A stretch of 64,000 nt of DNA from UBA2882 sp051877575 (GTDB taxonomy: Bacteria; Bacillota; Clostridia; Lachnospirales; Lachnospiraceae). Below the pieces are notes generated by a model. That model searched no databases. It had not been told where the DNA came from and saw nothing but the letters and a program-made list of their open reading frames with translations. The position numbers and the translations under genes were made by a program. Positions 30,482 through 39,279 of this stretch are shown piece by piece. Location: positions 1 through 64,000 of the forward strand of contig JBJEJA010000028.1 of assembly GCA_051877575.1 (NCBI GenBank), in the 5' to 3' direction. Numbering within the stretch: position 1 is the stretch's first letter; the number at the start of each line of letters is the position of its first letter.

Positions 30482-31930
30482 ATGGACTTGGAAAGACAGA
30501 AATCAGCCCCGATTTATGAGGCACTGGAAAAATTCAGAAAGAAAAGAGTGGTGCCCTTTGATGTTCCGGGACATAAACGCGGACGCGGCAATCCGGAGCT
30601 TGTGGAACTTTTGGGAGAAAAATGTGTAAGCCTGGATGTCAATTCCATGAAGCCCTTGGATAATCTCTGTCACCCGGTTTCCGTCATCCGGGAAGCGGAG
30701 GAACTGGCAGCGGATGCTTTTTCGGCGGAGCATGCGTTTTTGATGATCGGCGGTACCACTTCTGCGGTCCAGAGCATGATCTTATCCGTATGCAAAGCGG
30801 GAGATAAGATTATCCTGCCGCGAAATGTCCATAAGAGCGTGATCAACGCCCTGGTAATCTGCGGCGCTACGCCTGTCTATGTGGAGCCGAAGGTCAATGA
30901 TCAGATCGGGATTGCATTAGGAATAGAGACAGAGCCTTTGGAGCAGATCATCCGGGAAAATCCCGATGCGGTGGCTGTACTTGTCAACAATCCGACCTAT
31001 TACGGTATTTGTTCGGATTTGCGAAGTATTGTAAAGCTGGCGCACAGTCACGGAATACAGGTGCTGGTAGATGAAGCACACGGGACTCATTTGTATTTTG
31101 GCGACAATCTTCCTGTATCGGCTATGGCGGCGGGGGCGGACTATGCGGCGGTATCCATGCACAAATCGGGCGGAAGCCTGACCCAGAGTTCGCTGCTTTT
31201 GACCAATAACGGCGTCAATGCGGATTATGTCAGACAGATCATCAATCTGACCCAGACCACCAGTGCATCCTATCTGTTGCTGTCCAGTCTGGACATCTCC
31301 AGAAGAAATCTGGCGCTGCGTGGAAAAGAGTCTTTTGCGAAGGTGGTAGAGATGGCAGAATATGCCAGAAAAGAGATCAATGCCATCGGCGGATATTATG
31401 CTTACAGCAAAGAACTGGTCAACGGAAGCAGTATTTATGATTATGATGTGACAAAGCTTTCCGTCCATACTCAGGGAATCGGGTTGACGGGGATTGAGGT
31501 CTATGATCTGCTGCGGGACGAATATGATATTCAGATAGAATTCGGTGATATCGGAAATATTCTTGCATATATTTCCATTGGCGACAGGATACGGGATATC
31601 GAGCGGCTGGTAGGAGCTTTGGCGGATATTAAGCGATTATATGAAAGGGACGGCAGCGATCTGGTTTCGGGTGAGTATATTCAGCCACAGGTTGTCATGA
31701 GCCCGCAAAAGGCATTTTACTCCCAAAAGGTATCGCTTCCCATTGAAGAGACGGAAGGAGCTGTCTGCGGCGAATTTGTCATGTGTTATCCGCCGGGAAT
31801 TCCGATTCTGGCTCCGGGTGAGAAGATCAGCAGAGAAATCATTGATTTTATTTTATATGCAGGAGAAAAGGGCTGTTCCCTGCAGGGAACGGAGGATCCG
31901 CAGGTAAAACGCCTGAATGTGATCAAATAA
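30482..31930 (+). CDS. speA: Orn/Lys/Arg decarboxylase, probably arginine decarboxylase
   Basis: A 482-residue PLP-dependent decarboxylase of fold type I, the short Firmicutes class (B. subtilis SpeA size). The core has FDVPGHKRGRG, the PLP region GGTTSAVQSMIL, VDEAHGTH and the Schiff-base Lys in SMHKSGGSLTQSS, followed by the C-terminal domain with CYPPGIPILAPGE. The family covers arginine, lysine and ornithine decarboxylases; agmatine deiminase and N-carbamoylputrescine amidase downstream argue for arginine to agmatine. ATG 30482 is 5 nt after GAGGTG, itself directly after a terminator, so expression is probably controlled by readthrough. First gene of the polyamine operon. Confidence 0.88.
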   Translation: MDLERQKSAPIYEALEKFRKKRVVPFDVPGHKRGRGNPELVELLGEKCVSLDVNSMKPLDNLCHPVSVIREAEELAADAFSAEHAFLMIGGTTSAVQSMILSVCKAGDKIILPRNVHKSVINALVICGATPVYVEPKVNDQIGIALGIETEPLEQIIRENPDAVAVLVNNPTYYGICSDLRSIVKLAHSHGIQVLVDEAHGTHLYFGDNLPVSAMAAGADYAAVSMHKSGGSLTQSSLLLTNNGVNADYVRQIINLTQTTSASYLLLSSLDISRRNLALRGKESFAKVVEMAEYARKEINAIGGYYAYSKELVNGSSIYDYDVTKLSVHTQGIGLTGIEVYDLLRDEYDIQIEFGDIGNILAYISIGDRIRDIERLVGALADIKRLYERDGSDLVSGEYIQPQVVMSPQKAFYSQKVSLPIEETEGAVCGEFVMCYPPGIPILAPGEKISREIIDFILYAGEKGCSLQGTEDPQVKRLNVIK

Positions 31931-31973
31931 ATTTGGAAAAATATATTATGTTAACCAGAAGGAGGCTGCGGTT

Positions 31974-32831
31974 ATGGAAATGTGGTTTTCCGAAATGCAT
32001 ACCGCAAATGTAAAGATTTCCATTCGTACGGATAAACAGTTATACAGCGCCCAAAGCGAATATCAGAGGATTGATGTGTTTGAATCCCCGGAATTCGGGC
32101 GTTTTGTGACTTTGGACGGGGATATTATTTTTTCGGAAGCGGACGAATTTATTTATAATGAAATGGTTACTCATGTGCCCATGAGTGTACATCCCAATGT
32201 GAAAAAGGTGCTGATTATCGGCGGCGGTGACGGTGGTGTTGCCAGAGAATTCTGCAGGTACCCCGAAATTGAAGAAATCGATGTGGTGGAATCCGATGAT
32301 ATGTTTGTGGACGTATGCAGAAAGTTCTTCCCGGAGACGGCAAAAGGGTTTGAGGATCCCAGAGTCAAGATTTTTTATGAAGACGGGCTGCGTTTCTTGC
32401 GAGATAAAATAAGCGTTTATGATATCATTGTCAATGATTCCACAGATCCCTTCGGACATACGGAAGGGCTGTTTACCAAGGAGTTTTACGGAAGCTGTTA
32501 CAAGGCGTTGAAGGATGACGGCATCATGGTATATCAGCACGGAAGTCCGTTTTATGATGAAGACGAGGCTGCCTGCCGCAGCATGCACCGGAAGGCATAT
32601 AAGAGCTTTCCCATCAGCCGGGTCTATCAGGCACATATTCCCACCTGTCCTTCCGGCTATTGGCTTTTTGGGTTTGCATCCAAGAAGTATCATCCTTTGA
32701 ATGATTTTAAACCGGAGCGGTTCAACAACCGCAATCTGGAAACCTGGTATTATACGACCAATCTGCACATGGGCGCATTTATGCTGCCTAAATACGTAGA
32801 AGATTTACTGGAAGAGGAGGAAAATTCATGA
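31974..32831 (+). CDS. speE: SpeE-like polyamine aminopropyltransferase
   Basis: A 285-residue protein of the spermidine synthase family. It shows the N-terminal beta domain (SEYQRIDVFESPEFGRFVTLDG), GGGDGG near 84-89, VVESDD where family members usually have VEID, then DGLRFL and NDSTDPFGHTEGLF where the two Asp of the catalytic site are kept but the usual VGPAE is changed to FGHTE. The standard substrate is decarboxylated SAM plus putrescine, but no SAM decarboxylase gene is in this operon, and a carboxyspermidine route follows. AAGGAGG precedes the ATG. Its stop overlaps the next start (ATGA), so translation is coupled. Exact donor and acceptor are uncertain. Confidence 0.85.
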   Translation: MEMWFSEMHTANVKISIRTDKQLYSAQSEYQRIDVFESPEFGRFVTLDGDIIFSEADEFIYNEMVTHVPMSVHPNVKKVLIIGGGDGGVAREFCRYPEIEEIDVVESDDMFVDVCRKFFPETAKGFEDPRVKIFYEDGLRFLRDKISVYDIIVNDSTDPFGHTEGLFTKEFYGSCYKALKDDGIMVYQHGSPFYDEDEAACRSMHRKAYKSFPISRVYQAHIPTCPSGYWLFGFASKKYHPLNDFKPERFNNRNLETWYYTTNLHMGAFMLPKYVEDLLEEEENS

Positions 32832-34087
32832 GCAGATTATTAATTATCGGGTGCGGCGGTGTCGCACAGGTGGCAATCAAAAAATGCTGCCAGAACAGTG
32901 ATGTATTTACGGAGATCTGTATTGCAAGCCGGACCAAATCCAAATGCGATGCAGTTAAGGAAGAAGTGGACAAATGGACCAGGACAAAAGTGACTACGGC
33001 ACAGGTGGATGCGGATAAGAGCGAAGAGGTTGCAGCTTTGATCAGGTCATATCAGCCGGATGCGGTGTTGAATGTGGCATTACCGTATCAGGATCTGGCG
33101 ATCATGGATGCCTGTGTGGAATGCAAGGTATCTTATATTGATACGGCCAATTACGAGGCCGAGGACACCAATGATCCCGCCTGGAGAGCGGTGTATGAGG
33201 AAAGATGCAAACGTCTGGGCTTTACAGCATATTTTGACTATTCCTGGCAGTGGGCTTATGCGGAGAAATTTAAAGAAGCGGGCATTACCGCACTTTTGGG
33301 CAGCGGCTTTGACCCCGGCGTTACCAGTGTATTTTCCGCATATGCCTTAAAGCACTATTTTGATGAAATTGATACCATTGATATATTGGATTGTAATGGT
33401 GGCGATCACGGTTATCCCTTTGCGACGAACTTCAATCCCGAGATCAATCTCCGCGAGGTTTCCGCACCCGGTTCCTATTGGGAAAACGGTAAATGGGTGG
33501 AAGTGGAAGCCATGAGCATTAAGAGAGAGTATGATTTCCCTCAGGTCGGCAAAAAAGATATGTATCTTTTGCATCATGAGGAGATCGAATCTCTGGCAAA
33601 GAACATTCCGGGTGTCAAGAGGATACGTTTCTTTATGACTTTCGGCCAGAGCTATCTGACCCATATGAAGTGTCTGGAAAACGTGGGAATGCTCTCAACC
33701 GAGCCCATTGAATTTGAAGGAAAACAGATTGTTCCGATTCAGTTTTTGAAGGCGCTGTTGCCGGATCCGGCATCTTTGGGACCCCGTACGGTGGGCAAAA
33801 CGAATATCGGCTGTATTTTCCACGGCAGAAAAGACGGCAAAGAGAAAACCATATATATTTATAATGTATGTGATCATCAGGAATGCTATCAGGAGGTCGG
33901 TTCCCAGGCAATTTCTTATACCACGGGTGTACCTGCCATGATCGGTGCCATGATGCTGGTAACCGGTACCTGGAGCGGCGCCGGGGTGTTCAATATTGAA
34001 GAATTTGACCCCGATCCTTATATGGATGCCTTAAATAAATGGGGACTGCCCTGGGTAGTGGAAGAAAATCCGGAGATTGTGGAGTAA
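32828..34087 (+). CDS. Carboxynorspermidine/carboxyspermidine dehydrogenase (saccharopine dehydrogenase family)
   Basis: A 419-residue NAD(P)-dependent enzyme. The Rossmann motif is at the N terminus (IIGCGGVAQVAIKKC) and the saccharopine-dehydrogenase fold continues with SYIDTANYE, GSGFDPGVTSVFSAYA and HEEIESLAKNIPG. It condenses aspartate semialdehyde with putrescine (or diaminopropane) and reduces the Schiff base to carboxyspermidine (or carboxynorspermidine). It overlaps speE by 4 nt and is followed 45 nt later by the matching decarboxylase gene, which strongly supports this function rather than lysine metabolism. Length is normal. With putrescine made by aguA/aguB, carboxyspermidine is the likely product. 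Confidence 0.92.
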   Translation: MSRLLIIGCGGVAQVAIKKCCQNSDVFTEICIASRTKSKCDAVKEEVDKWTRTKVTTAQVDADKSEEVAALIRSYQPDAVLNVALPYQDLAIMDACVECKVSYIDTANYEAEDTNDPAWRAVYEERCKRLGFTAYFDYSWQWAYAEKFKEAGITALLGSGFDPGVTSVFSAYALKHYFDEIDTIDILDCNGGDHGYPFATNFNPEINLREVSAPGSYWENGKWVEVEAMSIKREYDFPQVGKKDMYLLHHEEIESLAKNIPGVKRIRFFMTFGQSYLTHMKCLENVGMLSTEPIEFEGKQIVPIQFLKALLPDPASLGPRTVGKTNIGCIFHGRKDGKEKTIYIYNVCDHQECYQEVGSQAISYTTGVPAMIGAMMLVTGTWSGAGVFNIEEFDPDPYMDALNKWGLPWVVEENPEIVE

Positions 34088-34132
34088 GCAATGCAGACGA
34101 GAAAATATCCTGTTTGATAAGAGGTATTTGAA

Positions 34133-35278
34133 ATGGAGTTATGTAAACTTCCAACACCTTGTTATGTGGTGAATGAAGAAAAATTAATTCATAATTTAAC
34201 TATTCTGCAAAAGGTGGAGCGGAATACGGGATGCCATATTCTGTTGGCACAGAAAGCTTTTTCTTTCTTTTATTCCTATCCGTTGATCGGACAATATATT
34301 AGTGGGACAACGGCCAGCGGACTGTATGAAGCCAGGCTGGGAAAAGAGGAGATGGGAAAAGAGAACCATGTCTTCTCACCGGCTTATAAAGAAGCGGAAA
34401 TCGAAGAATTGAACCGGATTTGCGATCATGTGATTTTTAATTCTGCCAATCAATATGAAAAGTTTCATAACGTATGTAATAAAACAAGCATCGGTCTTCG
34501 CATCAATCCCGAGTGCTCCACACAGGAAGGACATGCCATTTACGATCCGTGTGCGTACGGCTCGAGACTTGGCGTGACATTGGAAAATCTGAAAAGCTGG
34601 CTGGATGAAAAATATAACGGCTGTTTGCCAAAAGATGTGGAAGGGCTGCATTTTCATACATTGTGTGAGCAGAATGCAGATGATCTGAAAAAGACGCTGG
34701 ATGCCGTGGAGGAGAAATTCGCTCCTTATCTGTCGCAGGTCAAATGGTTGAATATGGGCGGCGGACATCATATTACAAGGGAAGATTATGATATTGAGCT
34801 GTTGGAAAGCTGTATTCGTCATATGAAGGATACCTATAGCATCGAAATCTATCTGGAGCCGGGTGAGGCGGTTGCGCTCAATGCGGGATATTTAATAACA
34901 GAGGTTCTCGATAAGGTGAAAAACGGATTGGAAATCCTGATACTGGATGCATCCGCTGCCTGTCATATGCCGGATGTGCTGGAGATGCCTTACAGACCGC
35001 CGCTGCAGGGAAGCGGAGAGCCGGGAGAAAAGGCATATTCCTACCGCCTTTCTTCTGCAACCTGTCTGGCAGGCGATGTAATCGGTGATTACTCTTTTGA
35101 CAGAGAAATTCAGATCGGCGACAAATTGGTATTTGAGGATATGGCGATTTATTCCATGGTAAAAAATAACACATTTAACGGAATGCCTCTTCCGGCCATA
35201 GCCATACAAAAGAACGACGGGGATTGCAAAATGATCAGGAGTTTTGACTACGAAGATTTCAAGACACGACTGTCATAA
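34133..35278 (+). CDS. nspC: Carboxynorspermidine decarboxylase NspC
   Basis: A 381-residue PLP enzyme of the alanine racemase fold (group IV decarboxylases). The PLP Lys is in HILLAQKAFS near 42, with later motifs NPECS, GLHFHTLCEQN, LNMGGGHHI and EPGEAVALNAG, and the catalytic Cys region DASAACHMPDVLEMPYR. It decarboxylates carboxyspermidine or carboxynorspermidine to the free polyamine, the last step here. Located right after the dehydrogenase. Preceded by AAGAGGTATTTGAA. Length is typical. Confidence 0.93.
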   Translation: MELCKLPTPCYVVNEEKLIHNLTILQKVERNTGCHILLAQKAFSFFYSYPLIGQYISGTTASGLYEARLGKEEMGKENHVFSPAYKEAEIEELNRICDHVIFNSANQYEKFHNVCNKTSIGLRINPECSTQEGHAIYDPCAYGSRLGVTLENLKSWLDEKYNGCLPKDVEGLHFHTLCEQNADDLKKTLDAVEEKFAPYLSQVKWLNMGGGHHITREDYDIELLESCIRHMKDTYSIEIYLEPGEAVALNAGYLITEVLDKVKNGLEILILDASAACHMPDVLEMPYRPPLQGSGEPGEKAYSYRLSSATCLAGDVIGDYSFDREIQIGDKLVFEDMAIYSMVKNNTFNGMPLPAIAIQKNDGDCKMIRSFDYEDFKTRLS

Positions 35279-35350
35279 TTTTTGGCGGTACGATGAAAAA
35301 TGCTGTAAAACGTGTAAACAGTATAGAAAACATAGAGTGAGGATAAATAT

Positions 35351-36454
35351 ATGTCAGAGACCAGCCGGGGCAGACTGCGGATGCCCGGAGAATTTGAAAA
35401 GCATGCGGGATGTATGATGATCTGGCCTGTCAGACCCGGATCCTGGATTTACGAAGGACGGGATGCCAAGAAGACCTTCTGTGAAATAGCAGATGCTATT
35501 GCAAAGGATGAAAAGCTGTTTATGCTGGCGGACAGGATGCATCTGGAAGAAGCAAAACAAATGTTATCCAAAAAGAAACATTATGAAAATATGCGGGTGT
35601 TGGAAATAGAAACCGATGATGCATGGGCAAGAGATGTAGGTCCCACATTTGTACGGGATGAAGCGGGAAACGTCTATGGCATCAACTGGAGCTTTAATGC
35701 CTGGGGCGGAGACTATGACGGGCTTTATGCCCATTGGGAAAAGGATGATCTGGCGGCAAAGGAGTTTTGCAGGCAGACCGGTTATGATTGTATTGATGCG
35801 GCTCCTTTTGTGTTGGAAGGCGGTTCCGTACACTCGGACGGAGAAGGTACGATTTTGACAACGGCAGCCTGCCTCCTGAGTCCGGGACGAAATCCTTCCA
35901 TGAACAAAGAAGAAATAGAACGTGCGTTATGTAATTATCTGGGCGGAGAAAAAGTAATCTGGCTTCCCCATGGGATCTATGGTGACGAGACGAACGAACA
36001 TGTGGATAACGTGTGTGCTTTTATTAAGCCCGGTGTTGTCGCACTGGCTTGGACAGATGATGAAAACGATCCGCAGTATGCTTTTTCCAAAGAAGCATAT
36101 GAGATGTTACGTCATGAAACCGATGCACGGGGAAGAACGCTTCGGATTATTAAACTGCCTATTCCAAAACAGCCGGTATGTATTACCGAGGAGGAATGCC
36201 GGGGGTTTGTATTTGAAGAAGGAGAGGATATGCGGGAGGTCGGAGAACGATTGGCTGCAAGTTATGTAAACTTTTATATTTCGAATCACAGTGTTATTCT
36301 GCCGCAATTCGGCGATGAGAATGACGAGATTGCTGTGAAAATTATGACACAGGCATTTCCGGACAGAAAGATTGTTCCTGTCATGGCCAGAAGCATTATT
36401 GTGGGCGGAGGGAATATCCACTGTATCACACAGCAGATTCCCGGATCAAGATGA
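35351..36454 (+). CDS. aguA: Agmatine deiminase
   Basis: A 367-residue enzyme of the guanidino-modifying superfamily. It converts agmatine to N-carbamoylputrescine and ammonia. Signature segments are RLRMPGEFEKHAGCMMIWP, DDAWARDVGPTFV, FVLEGGSVHSDGEGT, the His in HGIYGDETNEHVDN and the nucleophile Cys in GGGNIHCITQQ at the end. All are intact and the length is normal. GAGTGAGGATAAAT precedes the ATG. It lies between nspC and aguB in the same operon. Confidence 0.94.
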   Translation: MSETSRGRLRMPGEFEKHAGCMMIWPVRPGSWIYEGRDAKKTFCEIADAIAKDEKLFMLADRMHLEEAKQMLSKKKHYENMRVLEIETDDAWARDVGPTFVRDEAGNVYGINWSFNAWGGDYDGLYAHWEKDDLAAKEFCRQTGYDCIDAAPFVLEGGSVHSDGEGTILTTAACLLSPGRNPSMNKEEIERALCNYLGGEKVIWLPHGIYGDETNEHVDNVCAFIKPGVVALAWTDDENDPQYAFSKEAYEMLRHETDARGRTLRIIKLPIPKQPVCITEEECRGFVFEEGEDMREVGERLAASYVNFYISNHSVILPQFGDENDEIAVKIMTQAFPDRKIVPVMARSIIVGGGNIHCITQQIPGSR

Positions 36455-36513
36455 CGGAATGAACGTTGGGCGAATGCCCCAATTTGCATGATAGAAAGGA
36501 TTGGCGAATACGT

Positions 36514-37389
36514 ATGAGAGAAGTGACGGTTGCCGCAGTTCAGATGCGGATGGGAGAAACGGTTGAAGAAAATATACAAAAGGCGGATCGGATGGTAAGG
36601 GAAGCGGCAAAAAAAGGGGCAAATATCGTTTTGCTGCCGGAATTGTTTGAACGTCCTTATTTTTGCCAGGAGCGTCGTTATGAATATTATGGCTATGCAA
36701 CACCTGTGGAGAAGAATGCGGCTGTTATTCATTTTCGGAAGGTGGCAAAAGAACTTTCGGTTGTGATACCGGTCAGTTTTTATGAAAAGGACGAAAACAG
36801 GCTTTATAATTCCGTTGCGGTCATAGATGCAGACGGAACCTTGTTGGGGGTATATCGGAAAACGCATATACCGGATGACCATTATTATCAGGAAAAGTTC
36901 TATTTTTCTCCGGGAAATACGGGATTTCTTGTGTGGGACACGAAGTATGCCAGAATCGGGATCGGTATTTGCTGGGATCAGTGGTTCCCTGAGACCGCCC
37001 GCGCTCTGGCTGTCAAAGGGGCAGAACTTCTGCTGTATCCGACGGCAATCGGCAGTGAGCCCATATTGGGGAGCGACAGTATGCCTCATTGGAGACGTAC
37101 CATGCAGGGGCATGCGGCGGCCAATACCATACCGGTAATTGCCGCAAACAGGATTGGAACAGAAACAGTGGAACCATGTGAAGAAAATGGCGGACAGACC
37201 TCGAGCTTGGATTTTTACGGTTCATCCTTTATGACAGATTATACGGGTGAAATCATTGCGGATGCATCCAGAGACAGGGAGGAAATACTGTTGACAACTT
37301 ATGATTTGGAAAAGAATGCCGGAGAACGGCTGGAATGGGGATTATTCCGCGACCGCAGACCGGAATGTTACGCAGATTTATGCCGATGA
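36514..37389 (+). CDS. aguB: N-carbamoylputrescine amidase
   Basis: A 291-residue carbon-nitrogen hydrolase. It cleaves N-carbamoylputrescine to putrescine, CO2 and ammonia. The catalytic Glu-Lys-Cys triad is visible: LLPELFE near 44, YRKTHIPD near 114-121 and GICWDQWFPE near 150. A C-terminal NRIGTE and FYGSSFMTDYTG follow as in other AguB. I chose ATG 36514 because the family begins MREVTVAAVQM; the AGAAAGGA ribosome binding site is about 13 nt away, further than ideal. Last gene of the polyamine operon, closed by a terminator at 37421-37465. Confidence 0.93.
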   Translation: MREVTVAAVQMRMGETVEENIQKADRMVREAAKKGANIVLLPELFERPYFCQERRYEYYGYATPVEKNAAVIHFRKVAKELSVVIPVSFYEKDENRLYNSVAVIDADGTLLGVYRKTHIPDDHYYQEKFYFSPGNTGFLVWDTKYARIGIGICWDQWFPETARALAVKGAELLLYPTAIGSEPILGSDSMPHWRRTMQGHAAANTIPVIAANRIGTETVEPCEENGGQTSSLDFYGSSFMTDYTGEIIADASRDREEILLTTYDLEKNAGERLEWGLFRDRRPECYADLCR

Positions 37390-37420
37390 AAGAGTGCAGA
37401 AAAGGCAAGGACGAAAAAAA

Positions 37421-37465
37421 CGGCTGTCTGGTATTGATGGCATTCAACCCAGACGGCCGCTTTTT
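37421..37465. terminator. Terminator between aguB and the ECF S-component gene
   Basis: CGGCTGTCTGG (37421-37431) pairs with CCAGACGGCCG (37449-37459), one G-U pair, followed by TTTTT; AAAAAAA precedes the left arm, so it can also terminate the convergent minus-strand gene. Confidence 0.8.
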
Positions 37466-37489
37466 ATCCACATTTCTTTTATTGTGCTT

Positions 37490-38044
37490 TTATTTTTCCG
37501 GAGACGGTTGTTTTAAGCTTAATTCTGCTTTCGTATCGCGGATCATCGGGATCCTGATCAGGAGCGGAACCAAAACAGCTGCAAGAATCAGACCGGTAAC
37601 GCCCTGTACGCAGTTGGGACCGATTTCCGTAACGGCGGCAGCAAAGCCTTCATAAAAGATTTCAAATACAAAATAGCCCAATACAACGACAATTTCGGAA
37701 GCCAGTCCCGCAAGGATTGTAGCGGGAAGATTGTATTTTTTGAGCAGTTTCCGGAAAGCGTTGAAAGTAAATCCGGCCGCCATAGCAGCAAGGAACTTAA
37801 TGACAAGAGTTGCAACGGAAAATACGTAGTATCCGCCGAGGATATCTGCAAACATAGAGCCGATTCCTGCGGCAAGAGCACCGATAACGGGACCTAAAAT
37901 AATACCGGATGCAATTACCATGCAGTCTCCGATATGTACGTATCCTTTAAAGGTTGGAATGCGGATAATCATGGTCGCAATACAGGTCAGTGCTGCGAAT
38001 AATCCGGCAAGCACGATTTTCATTGTTTTGTTCTGGATATTCAT
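37490..38044 (-). CDS. ECF transporter S component
   Basis: A 184-residue membrane protein with about six helices of the ECF S-component type (ECF-ribofla_trS / HmpT-like). Typical features are the N-terminal LAGLFAALTCIATMI and VHIGDCMVIASGIILGPVIGALAAGIGSMFADIL. It would bind a vitamin and share an energising module coded elsewhere. The vitamin is not determined; no riboswitch I know is visible upstream. ATG 38044 is 8 nt after GAGGAGG; the ORF is open upstream without another site. A hairpin GATGC...GCATC sits 5' of the ribosome binding site on this strand. Convergent with the polyamine operon. Confidence 0.85.
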   Translation of the reverse strand: MNIQNKTMKIVLAGLFAALTCIATMIIRIPTFKGYVHIGDCMVIASGIILGPVIGALAAGIGSMFADILGGYYVFSVATLVIKFLAAMAAGFTFNAFRKLLKKYNLPATILAGLASEIVVVLGYFVFEIFYEGFAAAVTEIGPNCVQGVTGLILAAVLVPLLIRIPMIRDTKAELSLKQPSPEK

Positions 38045-38180
38045 TTTTTCAGCCTCCTCATGCATCCGTAAGAGATGCAATTTCATATTATATGCATCTT
38101 AATCCCATAGTGGAATGCAAAAAATAGCCAGATTTTGTTTTTTTAACCATACCAGTTGGAACAATAAACAAAATCAGCCA

Positions 38181-38228
38181 AAAGTAACATCAACCCCAAA
38201 TAACATCAACCGAAAGTAACATGATGAA
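38181..38228 (+). repeat. Three tandem 16-bp repeats upstream of the aldo/keto reductase gene
   Basis: Units at 38181-38196, 38197-38212 and 38213-38228 share the core AA(A/G)TAACATCAAC; the third ends in ATGATG. They end 4 nt before the ribosome binding site CGGAGGA, so they lie in the promoter or leader of the gene at 38250. Iterated sites like this are often protein-binding. Confidence 0.7.
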
Positions 38229-38249
38229 AACATCGGAGGAAATAAAAAT

Positions 38250-39170
38250 ATGAAACAGGTAACGATCGGAGAAAGAACTGTCCCTGCAGTGATACAGGGA
38301 TGTATGCGTATCGGAGCATTAAGTGTCAGACAGGTGCAGGAAATAATAGATTTGCAGTTGGAGCTGGGCGTTCATTTCTGGGATCACGCCGATATTTACG
38401 GCGGCGGAAGCTGTGAGCGGATTTTCGGAGAGGCGATCAGCGGAATGCCGGGCGTCAGGGATAAACTGATAATTCAGAGTAAATGCGCCATCAGACCGGG
38501 TGAATATACGAAATATGACTTTTCCAAAGAATATATCATAAACAGTGTGGAAGGCAGTTTGAAACGCCTGCAGACGGATCATCTGGATTACCTGCTTTTG
38601 CACAGACCGGATCTGTTGATGGAGCCGGAAGAAGTGGCGGAAGCCTTTGATTTGCTGGAAAAGCAGGGAAAAGTACTGCATTTCGGTGTCAGTAACCATA
38701 CGCCGGGACAGATAGAACTGCTGAAAACCTGTGTAAAACAGCCCATCGAAGTCAATCAGTTGCAGTTCTCTCTGGTGCATACGTTGCTTTTGGACGCACC
38801 GGCTTATTTGAATACCACTGATGTCCGTGGCATCAACAGGGATGCCGGGGTGCTGGACTATTGCAGATGTAATCATATTACAATCCAGTGTTACAGTCCG
38901 TTTCAGTACGGTGTATTTGAAGGAACATTTTTGGACAATCCGGATTATCCGGAATTAAATGAAGTGTTGGAGCGATTGGCTGTAAAATACGATACCACAG
39001 TCAACGGGATAGCAGTTGCATGGATTTTGCGGCATCCTGCCGGTATGCAGGCCGTGGTGGGAACAACCAATCCAAAACGGCTGCCGGGCATTGCCAAAGG
39101 AGCCGATATCGAGTTGACCAGAGGTGAGTGGTACGAGCTGTACAAAGCGGCAGGGAATCAACTGCCGTAA
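38250..39170 (+). CDS. Aldo/keto reductase, YdhF/YcsN-like
   Basis: A 306-residue NADPH-dependent aldo/keto reductase with an (alpha/beta)8 barrel. The catalytic tetrad is visible: Asp and Tyr in HADIYGGG near 48-53, Lys in IIQSKCAI, His in YLLLHRPD. Cofactor-binding segments GVSNHTPGQ and VVGTTNPKRLPGI follow. The YdhF/YcsN branch has no agreed substrate. ATCGGAGGAAAT precedes the ATG. Three tandem 16-bp repeats lie just upstream, and a long palindromic terminator follows. Confidence 0.9.
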   Translation: MKQVTIGERTVPAVIQGCMRIGALSVRQVQEIIDLQLELGVHFWDHADIYGGGSCERIFGEAISGMPGVRDKLIIQSKCAIRPGEYTKYDFSKEYIINSVEGSLKRLQTDHLDYLLLHRPDLLMEPEEVAEAFDLLEKQGKVLHFGVSNHTPGQIELLKTCVKQPIEVNQLQFSLVHTLLLDAPAYLNTTDVRGINRDAGVLDYCRCNHITIQCYSPFQYGVFEGTFLDNPDYPELNEVLERLAVKYDTTVNGIAVAWILRHPAGMQAVVGTTNPKRLPGIAKGADIELTRGEWYELYKAAGNQLP

Positions 39171-39180
39171 GAAATAATAA

Positions 39181-39265
39181 CGCTTCGGAACATGGTTATA
39201 TATTATCACGGAAGCAAGTTTCCATGATAATATATAAACCATGCTTGGAAGCGCTTTAATTTTTT
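39181..39265. terminator. Long imperfect palindrome with T-tract between convergent genes
   Basis: Arms 39181-39213 and 39220-39253 form a stem of about 31 pairs with a few mismatches (core ATATATTATCA), followed by TTTAATTTTTT. It lies between the aldo/keto reductase gene and the amino-acid transporter ATPase gene, and can serve both strands. Confidence 0.65.
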
Positions 39266-39279
39266 ACAGGAGTTGGATC

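Noticed and set aside
32040..32768. 242-codon minus-strand open frame
   Set aside because: Antisense shadow of speE without start signals.
36286..37113. 275-codon minus-strand open frame across aguA and aguB
   Set aside because: Antisense to two well-supported genes with complete catalytic motifs; product looks random.
38061..38099. Alternating hairpins (TGCATCC, AGATGCA, TGCATCT) as a riboswitch for the ECF gene
   Set aside because: The probable -10 element TATAAT on the minus strand lies between them, so the outer arm is not in the transcript; only a simple hairpin remains.
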